From Mycolicibacterium austroafricanum (lineage in GTDB: Bacteria > Actinomycetota > Actinomycetes > Mycobacteriales > Mycobacteriaceae): a DNA stretch of 64,000 nt. The stretch is from contig NZ_HG964453.1 in NCBI RefSeq assembly GCF_000612725.1, positions 1 through 64,000 on the forward strand, in the 5' to 3' direction. The notes under the pieces are model-generated. The model was not told where the DNA came from. It did no database searches and was given only the letters and a program-made list of their open reading frames with translations. Each line of letters starts with the position of its first letter. The stretch's first letter is position 1. Made by a program: the position numbers and the translations under genes. This document shows positions 28,421 through 36,245 of this stretch, in pieces.

Positions 28421-28645
28421 CTACTTGACCCACTTCCAGGGCTTGTCCCAGTGTCCCGGCGGCACACCGACCCACTGGCCCACGTGACCCGGCGGAACGT
28501 TGACGATCTGACCGATGTGCCCCGGCGGCGGTGGTGCCGGCACCCACCAGTTCGGGTCGGCTGCTGCCTGGCCTGCACCTAGGAACAGGCCGGCTCCGAA
28601 TCCTCCCGCGACTGTCGCGGTGATGACAAATCTCTTCACCTGCAT
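28421..28645 (-). CDS. small secreted protein with PPGH repeats
   Basis: 74 residues. A strong ribosome site (GGAGGAG on the minus strand, just upstream of the ATG at 28645) supports it. Signal peptide to about residue 29 (FLGAGQAAAD), giving a mature peptide of about 45 residues with three imperfect units starting at residues 39, 51 and 62: PPGHIGQIVNV, PPGHVGQWVGV, PPGHWDKPW. Rich in Pro, Gly, His and Trp. Regularly spaced His suggests metal or surface binding, which is speculation. Not recognised. Confidence 0.7.
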   Translation of the reverse strand: MQVKRFVITATVAGGFGAGLFLGAGQAAADPNWWVPAPPPPGHIGQIVNVPPGHVGQWVGVPPGHWDKPWKWVK

Positions 28646-28799
28646 CGTGCACTCCTCCTTGCCTGGGCTGGACGCTCGCTGCGGTTCTCTATCCTTTGTA
28701 TCGCGTTTCGGCGAAGCGGGTATTTCCCGGTGGCCCGAGAACCAGGGGAACTTCGCTGACCAGTGGCGTCGGGGATTTGCTCGATACGCGGATCCGGTG

Positions 28800-29915
28800 C
28801 TAGACGGTGACGATCTCGTAGTCGCCGAGCTGGCCGATCAGCACATGGAGCTGATCCTGCGTGGACCCCAGCGTGTGGTCGATCGCCGTCAGCCGCGCCG
28901 CGTAATGGCTGATCGGGTACTCGGCAGTCACCCCGATGCCGCCGTGCAGCTGGATCGACTCCTGGGCGATATGACGCCCCGAGCGGCCGATCTGCAGCTT
29001 GGCGCGTGCGGCGATGGTCGGGTCGAGGTTGCCGTCGGCGACCGACATGTTCGCGTAGAACGCCATGCTTCGGGCCAGCTCGAGGGAGACGTACATGTCT
29101 GCGGCCCGCTGGGTCAGCGTCTGGAACTTGCTCAGCGTGACCCCGAATTGCTTGCGCTGCGTGAGGTATTCGCTCGTCAACCGCAGCGCCTCCTCCATCG
29201 CGCCCAGTGCTTCGGCGCACAGGCCCGACGAGATGCGCACCAGCGCACGCGAGATCGCGTCGGAGGCATCGGCGGCCTCGCCCAGCGGTTCGGCGGCCAC
29301 AGAGTCGAAGTCGATCTGGGCGCCGCGCTGACCGTCGAACGTGCGGTATGGCGTGCGCTGCACCGGGTTGCTGCTGGTGGCATCGACCAGGAACAGGCCG
29401 GTGCCGCCGTCGGGCAGCGCCGCGCTGACCACCAGGGTGTCGGCGCAGTCACCGGCCAGCACCGGATTCTTGCGGCCACTGAGGGTCCACGAATCACCTT
29501 CGCGGACAGCGGTTGTCGACACCTTGGCCGTCGGCAGGCGCATCCCCGGCTCGAGATGGGCGAACGCCAGCAGGCGTTCGCCGCCGGCCACCTCGTCGAG
29601 TAGACCCCGCTGCGCTTCGGTGCCGACCTCGGCGATCAGCGCACCCGGCCCGAGCGCGGCGTGCAGTACCGGCTCGGGCGCCAGCCGGCGGCCGATCTCG
29701 GTCAGCACGACGAGGACCTCGAGTTGTCCGCCCGCATCCTCGTCGAAACCGAGGCCGAGAACGCCGACCTCGGCGAGTTGCTTCCATACGTCGCGGCTCC
29801 AGCCGAGCTCGGAATCGATCGCCTTGAGGCGAGTCTCCGGGTCGTACTTGCGCGAGAGCATGTCGCGGGTGGTGTCGCGGAGCAGGACCTGCTCTTCACT
29901 GAATTGGAAATCCAT
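28800..29915 (-). CDS. acyl-CoA dehydrogenase, likely one subunit of a heteromeric pair
   Basis: 371 residues, acyl-CoA dehydrogenase fold: N-terminal helical domain (FSEEQVLLRDTTRDMLSRK), central beta-domain, C-terminal helical domain with YLTQRKQFGVTLSKFQTLTQ and QLHGGIGVTAEYPISHY. Such proteins introduce the 2,3-double bond into acyl-CoA with FAD. It follows another dehydrogenase gene after only eight bases. Mycobacterial sterol side-chain enzymes (FadE28/FadE29 type) work as alpha2beta2 pairs encoded side by side, so a joint enzyme is likely. Substrate unknown. Confidence 0.85.
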   Translation of the reverse strand: MDFQFSEEQVLLRDTTRDMLSRKYDPETRLKAIDSELGWSRDVWKQLAEVGVLGLGFDEDAGGQLEVLVVLTEIGRRLAPEPVLHAALGPGALIAEVGTEAQRGLLDEVAGGERLLAFAHLEPGMRLPTAKVSTTAVREGDSWTLSGRKNPVLAGDCADTLVVSAALPDGGTGLFLVDATSSNPVQRTPYRTFDGQRGAQIDFDSVAAEPLGEAADASDAISRALVRISSGLCAEALGAMEEALRLTSEYLTQRKQFGVTLSKFQTLTQRAADMYVSLELARSMAFYANMSVADGNLDPTIAARAKLQIGRSGRHIAQESIQLHGGIGVTAEYPISHYAARLTAIDHTLGSTQDQLHVLIGQLGDYEIVTV

Positions 29916-29923
29916 GTCTTAGC

Positions 29924-31081
<1,158 letters not shown>

Positions 31082-31300
31082 GTGCGGACTCCCTGGTTCA
31101 TCGGCGTACCACGGCCAGACTAACCGTTTGGTTGGGAGACAGACAGGCGGGTTCCGGAGCGCCCGTCGATGCGCTCAGCGGAGGTGTACGCCAGGTTATC
31201 GTCCGCGGGCGGCCGGGCCGCCGATTCGGCTGCAGCGGCAGCGCTCATCGCCGGTGGCCAGCCGACCACGATCCGTCGTGTCAGCGAGGTAATCTCGGGC

Positions 31301-32191
31301 GTGGCAACAATGTGGTCGCCGGCGCGGCTCGGTGACATGAGCGGTCAGCGCATCATCGTCACCGGTGCGACGAACGGGGTGGGCCTGGCAACCGCGACGG
31401 CGCTCGCTCGTGCCGGCGCGCACGTTATCCTCGCCGTCCGCAATCTCGAGTTGGGCGCCCAGCGGGCGGCCGAGATGGGCGGCGACACCTCCGTCGTCAA
31501 ACTCGACCTGGCCGACCAGTCGTCGGTGCGCGCGTTCCCTGGTCTGGTCGACGGCGACGTCGACGTCCTGATCAACAACGCCGGTCAGGTCGCCCAGCAT
31601 CGCAGCGACACCGTCGACGGGTTCGAGATCACGATGGGCACGAACTTCCTGGGCCCGTTCGCGCTGACCAATCTGATGTTCGGGCGGGTGCGGTCGAAGA
31701 TCGTGAACGTCGGCTCCGATGCCCACAAGTCGGCTTCGCTCGCGTTCGACGATCTGCACCTGCGCTCCCGCAGGTGGTCATCCTTCCCGGCCTACGCGCG
31801 CTCCAAGCTGGCGGTGATGCTCTGGGGGCTGGAGCTGGACCGCCGGTTGCGGACGGCGGGTTCCCCGGTGACGACATACCTGACGCATCCGGGTTGGGTG
31901 TCGTCGAACCTGGCCAAGGTGTCCGACACCGCTCTGATGACGCGGGTCCACTCGGCGGTGACCGCGGTGGCGAACGTGATCGGCAACGACATCGACGCCG
32001 GCGCCGCGCCGACGCTGTACTGCCTCACCGAACCGATCCCGCCGGGCAGCTACGTCGGCATCGCCGGACGGCTCGGCTTCAAGGGGCCACCCACGCTGAG
32101 TGGCCGCGCCCCTGTCGCATGCGATTATGCGGACGCGCAACGGCTTTGGGAATTCGCCGAACGCGAGACGGGCACCACGCTGCCCGCCTGA
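31301..32191 (+). CDS. short-chain dehydrogenase/reductase
   Basis: 296 residues from the GTG at 31301, chosen because related proteins begin a few residues before the nucleotide motif with a W-rich start (here MWSPARLGDMSGQ); ATG at 31310 is an alternative, and the upstream open frame is probably not coding. TGATNGVGLATATALARAGA is the cofactor-binding glycine motif, DVLINNAGQVAQH the NNAG motif, and YARSKLAVMLWGLELDRRL the catalytic YxxxK, with Ser in NVGSDAHKS. Relatives act on retinol-like, sterol-like or acyl substrates; substrate unknown. Convergent with the gene at 32196, four bases apart. Confidence 0.83.
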   Translation: MATMWSPARLGDMSGQRIIVTGATNGVGLATATALARAGAHVILAVRNLELGAQRAAEMGGDTSVVKLDLADQSSVRAFPGLVDGDVDVLINNAGQVAQHRSDTVDGFEITMGTNFLGPFALTNLMFGRVRSKIVNVGSDAHKSASLAFDDLHLRSRRWSSFPAYARSKLAVMLWGLELDRRLRTAGSPVTTYLTHPGWVSSNLAKVSDTALMTRVHSAVTAVANVIGNDIDAGAAPTLYCLTEPIPPGSYVGIAGRLGFKGPPTLSGRAPVACDYADAQRLWEFAERETGTTLPA

Positions 32192-32195
32192 CGGG

Positions 32196-32990
32196 TCACA
32201 CGACGGGGCGCAGGACCACGATCCCGGGAACGGTCTGCAGATAGTCGTCGAGTGCGCTGTCGACCACCTTGCCGTCGGCGCTCGACGACGAAGCATTGCG
32301 GAAGACGGGCCCGTCAGGGGTGTCGACGAAGATACCGACATGGGTGACGTCGAGGCCGCCGTCCTCGGCGTACGCCCCGAGATAGTCGCCGGTGCGCAGC
32401 CGGCCGACGACTGCAGCGTCGACCGCGGCGCTCGGGATGTAGGCGACGGAGCGGGGGACGACCGGTAGCCCCGGCAGATACACCCCGCCGGAATCCTTGG
32501 CGTTGAGGTTCTTCATCGACTGCAACGCGTTTTCGCTGACGGTGGCGGTGATGTCGGTGGCAACCGCCGGGGCCGACGCGGCCCAGTCGGTGAAGAAGTG
32601 CTTCCGGTTCTCGAAGGTGACGTCGCCGTTCTTGTATCGGACGTCGACGAGGCTTCTGATGAATTCATCGCGGCTGTCGGCGCGCTTGAGGGCTTCGACA
32701 TAGTCCGCGTAGGTGAAGCAGTCGACCTGCTTCAGGTCGACGACGAGCTGTTCGGGGACGGTGGCCGAACCGACGAGAGTGTTTGCGCCATAAGGTGTTC
32801 CCAGGAACTGGCGGGAAATCAACTCCGCGTCCGGCGACCCGCCGTCTGCGGCCAGCATCGACTGCAGGATCTGTTCGCTCTGCTCGGAGATCTCGACGGG
32901 CGGCGCCGCGTGTGCCGAGCCGGTACTCAAGCCCGCGACAGCAGCCAGGAGCACGGCGACGAACGCGAGCATGTGGTGGTACCGCGGCAT
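32196..32990 (-). CDS. exported DUF1460 protein (NlpC/P60-like amidase candidate)
   Basis: 264 residues from the ATG at 32990. Signal peptide ending about residue 33 (LSTGSAHAAPPVE). The DUF1460 catalytic cysteine is in the QVDCFTYADYVEAL segment and the His in DVTHVGIFVDTPDG. Known relatives are cell-wall amidases or endopeptidases of the papain-like NlpC/P60 superfamily acting on peptidoglycan peptides. It is divergent from the lytic transglycosylase gene with 64 bases between, so a shared wall-remodelling role is likely. A longer upstream frame exists but overlaps the neighbour and is not supported. Confidence 0.8.
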   Translation of the reverse strand: MPRYHHMLAFVAVLLAAVAGLSTGSAHAAPPVEISEQSEQILQSMLAADGGSPDAELISRQFLGTPYGANTLVGSATVPEQLVVDLKQVDCFTYADYVEALKRADSRDEFIRSLVDVRYKNGDVTFENRKHFFTDWAASAPAVATDITATVSENALQSMKNLNAKDSGGVYLPGLPVVPRSVAYIPSAAVDAAVVGRLRTGDYLGAYAEDGGLDVTHVGIFVDTPDGPVFRNASSSSADGKVVDSALDDYLQTVPGIVVLRPVV

Positions 32991-33054
32991 TTGGCCACTG
33001 TACGTCGTGCCCTCAGACTGGAGGAGGTATCGCAGGACCATCGAGGAGAAGTCA

Positions 33055-33996
33055 TTGAGCTGCAACCGTGTTGGCGGCCTCGCGGCGTTGATCGCGTGCC
33101 TCCTGGTCGGCTGTTCGTCGCCGACGACGCCGTCGACCGGTGACACCGCTGCGGCCACCACCGGCGCCGGGGCGCTGACATCTGCCCGGCCGACCCCTGC
33201 GCCCGCGCCCGCAGCACCGGCGACCGCGCAGCCCGCGCTGGAGTCCGATCCCGCGCGCATCGTCGACGACCTGACGGCCGACGAGCAGACGCTGCGCGCG
33301 CCCGGAGCGCCCGAAGCCGCCCTGGTCGCGGCGGCGAGGCGGCAGCAGAAGGCGTACCGGGTGCTTGCTCGGCACCCGGAGTGGGACGCCGTCGTGCGGC
33401 CACGGGTCCCGCGGCCGCTGCTCGACGTCTACGACCGCAACATCGACGCCCGCAGGCAGCTCGGCGCGATGAGCCGAGGCAAAGTCGCGTTGCCGGCATG
33501 GCGCGTCGAGCGCCCGCCGGCGGCCGACCAGCTGCTCGGTTTCTACCGCAAGGCCGAAGCAGCCTCCGGGGTGAGTTGGAACTATCTGGCGGCGATCAAC
33601 TTCGTGGAGACCGCGTTCGGCCGGATCACCGGGGTCAGTACCGCCGGAGCGCAGGGGCCGATGCAGTTCATGCCGTCGACGTTCGCGGCATACGGGGCGG
33701 GGACCGACATCCACTCGCCGCACGACAGCATCATGGCCGCCGGCCGTTTCCTCGCCGCCCACGGCTTCGCGCGCGACCGCGATCAGGCGATCTACCGGTA
33801 CAACAATTCCCGGCAGTACGTTCGTGCGATCAACCAGTACGCCACGCTGATCGCCGCAGACCCGGCTGCGTTCTCCGGCTACTACCGGTGGGATGTCTAC
33901 TACAACTCGACCGCAGGCGATGTCATCCTCCCTGTCGGGTACGCGTCCACGACGCAGATCCCGGTGGAGGAGTATTTGAAGACGCACCCACAGTGA
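33055..33996 (+). CDS. lytic transglycosylase lipoprotein
   Basis: 313 residues from the TTG at 33055, which has GAGGAGAA at 33042-33049 and gives a clean lipoprotein signal (lipobox LLVGC near residue 20). An earlier in-frame ATG at 32971 would place charged residues before the signal and is rejected. A Pro/Ala/Thr-rich linker leads to the catalytic domain: the glutamate in AINFVETAFGRI, then STAGAQGPMQFMPSTFAAYG and YRYNNSRQYVRAI, typical of soluble-lytic-transglycosylase-like (goose lysozyme type) enzymes cutting peptidoglycan glycan strands. Acts at the outer face of the membrane. Confidence 0.82.
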   Translation: MSCNRVGGLAALIACLLVGCSSPTTPSTGDTAAATTGAGALTSARPTPAPAPAAPATAQPALESDPARIVDDLTADEQTLRAPGAPEAALVAAARRQQKAYRVLARHPEWDAVVRPRVPRPLLDVYDRNIDARRQLGAMSRGKVALPAWRVERPPAADQLLGFYRKAEAASGVSWNYLAAINFVETAFGRITGVSTAGAQGPMQFMPSTFAAYGAGTDIHSPHDSIMAAGRFLAAHGFARDRDQAIYRYNNSRQYVRAINQYATLIAADPAAFSGYYRWDVYYNSTAGDVILPVGYASTTQIPVEEYLKTHPQ

Positions 33997-34050
33997 ACCG
34001 ATCGGGCCCGTCGCTCGTGTCCACGACACACCGTCGACCGAGGGGGCCCG

Positions 34051-35265
34051 ATGAAGCGCGCCGACCATCTTCGCCACGTCATCAGCAGAGGCGTCGCCGT
34101 CCTCGGACTCACCGCGGCCGCGGCGCTGCCCGTCGTGCCGATCGCGACCTCACCACCCCCACCGCCTGCGGTGTCGCGAGATGTCCACCTCGCTGCCACC
34201 ACGGTGCCGCCGGGTGGACTCATCACCAGTTTCGTCGGCAACCAGATCCGGTACTGCGCGATCATCTGCCCGCTGCTGGTCGACACCGCGGTGACGGCAG
34301 CGGTGACGACGGTGCACGCGCCGGTCACCTTTGTGACCGCCTCAGGGTCGGGTGATCTGCTGCGAGCGTTCGGCGCCGCCGCCGCGTCGGTGACCGGCCC
34401 GACGAACGCAGCGGCCCAGGCCGCGATCCTCGCCGACGGCACCATGGTGGCGCCCCGTGCGCTGAACGCTTTCCAGGTCGGTGTCGTCGGTCTGCTCAAC
34501 GTCCTCCCCGCCGCCGCCGACGGGCTTCCTGGCGTGGTCAGGGCACTCGACACGGCCCGCGAGGACACGTTCGCGGCCCTCAACGCGCCGATCGTGGCCA
34601 ACCCCACCCCGACGGTCCGTCCGCGCGGCGTGCTGCAGGTCGCCGTCGTGGAGGCAACCAACATTGTTGCGGCGGTCGTCTTTCCGGCCTTCAACCACGT
34701 GCTGTCCGCGGTGTTCGAAACGCCCGACGCGTTCGCCCGGGAGCTCGCCGCCACCGGCGATCCGGCGCGGGCCGTAGGGGCCGCTGCGCGTGCGCTGGCC
34801 GGGCGCCTGGTTGCGGCGGGCACCGTCATCGCCGAGTCGGCGGACACCGCGCTGCGCAACATCGGCGACGCCGTCGAGCAATCGCACGCTGAAGACGAGC
34901 CGGTGCAGACCGCCGACACGGGACCGGGGGCTCCGGAACCGGACGCCGGCACCGACGCCCATGCGGACGTGGCCGGGGCGCCGGACGATGCCGAGGCTCT
35001 GGAACGGGTCCGAAGCGAGCCGTCCGACGGTCCCGCCGTGAGGAGCCACGACGACGCCCCGGATTCCGACAGCGCAACCATTGCCGCCTCCGCGGACCCG
35101 GCCGGGGCTGCGACCGGCAACGACGCCACCGAGGCGGAAGGGGCGCAGGCGCGCGACGGCCAATCCGGCCGGATCGACGAGGCGGATGACGAGCCGGATG
35201 CAGCGGGCTCCGATCCAGCAAACTCATCCGGAGCGGCGCGGGACGTGAAGAACGACGAATCCTGA
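34051..35265 (+). CDS. secreted protein of the RDVHLAATT group with acidic tail
   Basis: 404 residues; ribosome site GAGGGGG just before the ATG. Signal peptide to about residue 30, then a Pro-rich turn and SRDVHLAATT, identical to the motif in the protein at 27193-28314. The middle (NQIRYCAIICPLLVDTAVTA, LNVLPAAADGLPGVV, NIVAAVVFPAFNHVLSAVF) is alanine/valine-rich with amphipathic helices. The last 110 residues are acidic low complexity. Not recognised beyond resemblance to mycobacterial secreted GjpA-like proteins; function unknown. Confidence 0.65.
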   Translation: MKRADHLRHVISRGVAVLGLTAAAALPVVPIATSPPPPPAVSRDVHLAATTVPPGGLITSFVGNQIRYCAIICPLLVDTAVTAAVTTVHAPVTFVTASGSGDLLRAFGAAAASVTGPTNAAAQAAILADGTMVAPRALNAFQVGVVGLLNVLPAAADGLPGVVRALDTAREDTFAALNAPIVANPTPTVRPRGVLQVAVVEATNIVAAVVFPAFNHVLSAVFETPDAFARELAATGDPARAVGAAARALAGRLVAAGTVIAESADTALRNIGDAVEQSHAEDEPVQTADTGPGAPEPDAGTDAHADVAGAPDDAEALERVRSEPSDGPAVRSHDDAPDSDSATIAASADPAGAATGNDATEAEGAQARDGQSGRIDEADDEPDAAGSDPANSSGAARDVKNDES

Positions 35266-35449
35266 CGTGGGACCGTTTATAGCTTGCGGGCGAGTTAATT
35301 AGCGGGGCGTCATTACCGCAGTTCAAAGAAATCTTTTCCAGAAAATTTCGTGATCTTGGCGCAAGCGGGGTACCCCCTGCGGCATCAGAGCGATGACCAG
35401 CGCCTCAAGGCAGCAACGCCAGGGCCGACATCACGAAAGGGAGAAGACG

Positions 35450-36217
35450 ATGAGCACGCAAGGATTGTCCCGGGAAGAACTCCTGGCCGAGAGCGCTCTG
35501 GCGCTCCCTGACAAAGAGGTCGTGTCGATCCTCGACCTCAACGCGGATGTCGACGTCGCGATCGACGCCGCCTCGCCGATCGACCTGGCGGCCGCTGCCA
35601 ATCTCAACGTGGCGGCGCCGATCGACGCTGCGGCCGGCGCGAACGTCCTGACCTACGGGTCTGGAAGCCAGGCGACGGTCGACCAGGGCACGTCGATCGA
35701 GCAGATGCTCGACGCGGACGCCTACGCCACGTCGACGCAGGTGAGTGGCATCGACCAAGGTGGCATGGACACCGACGGCGACGACACCACAGGCGGTACC
35801 GTCACCGACGGCACCGTCACTGATGGCACCGACGTCACCGACGGCACCGACGGCACGGGCACCACCGTGGACACCAGCCCCGGCGCCCTGCTGGACGGCA
35901 ACCTGCTCAACGTGAACGTCAATGTGGACCTCGACTCCGACCTCGCGGCCCCGATCAGCGGCGCCGTTGCGGCCAACGCCAACGTCGCGGCGCCGATCAA
36001 CGCCGGAGTGTCGGCCAACATCGGATCGATCGATTCGGATGCGATCTCGGTCGCCGAACAGGACGCCATCATCAAGCAGACGGTGATCGGGGAAGCGGTC
36101 GCGGAGGCCGATCAGGAGTCCACGATCTCGCAGGGCGACGGCGACGCGGGCACAACCACCGACAGCGGTACCTCCGGTGACAGTGGCAGCACCGACGGTG
36201 GTTCCACCGCGGGCTGA
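35450..36217 (+). CDS. duplicated Ala/Asn-rich acidic protein, putative substrate of the PqqD-M50 protein
   Basis: 255 residues from the ATG at 35450 (ribosome site AAAGGGAG upstream); the frame extends slightly further upstream without support. No signal peptide. A leader-like start (SREELLAESALALPDKEVVS) is followed by unit 1 (about residues 28-105: LNVAAPIDAAAGANVL), a TDG-repeat linker (about 106-140) and unit 2 (about 150-230: NANVAAPINAGVSANI), ending in a Gly/Ser/Asp tail. The units are clear internal duplicates. No enzymatic motif. It is encoded 28 bases before the PqqD-M50 gene, and a leader plus core plus processing enzyme is the reading I favour; bioinformatic confirmation is lacking. 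Confidence 0.75.
   Translation: MSTQGLSREELLAESALALPDKEVVSILDLNADVDVAIDAASPIDLAAAANLNVAAPIDAAAGANVLTYGSGSQATVDQGTSIEQMLDADAYATSTQVSGIDQGGMDTDGDDTTGGTVTDGTVTDGTDVTDGTDGTGTTVDTSPGALLDGNLLNVNVNVDLDSDLAAPISGAVAANANVAAPINAGVSANIGSIDSDAISVAEQDAIIKQTVIGEAVAEADQESTISQGDGDAGTTTDSGTSGDSGSTDGGSTAG
35790..35875 (+). repeat. degenerate tandem TDG-encoding repeats
   Basis: A run of closely related short units (for example ggcaccgtcactgat with variants) encodes alternating Thr-Asp-Gly with Val insertions, forming the flexible linker between the two duplicated domains of the protein at 35450-36217. It is coding sequence, and repeat-number variation between strains is expected. Confidence 0.7.
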
Positions 36218-36245
36218 CGCCTGACATCGCGCGGAAGGCATCACC

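Noticed and set aside
35790..35875. Short direct repeats considered as CRISPR
   Set aside because: Units are directly adjacent, in frame and coding for Thr-Asp-Gly; there are no unique spacers.
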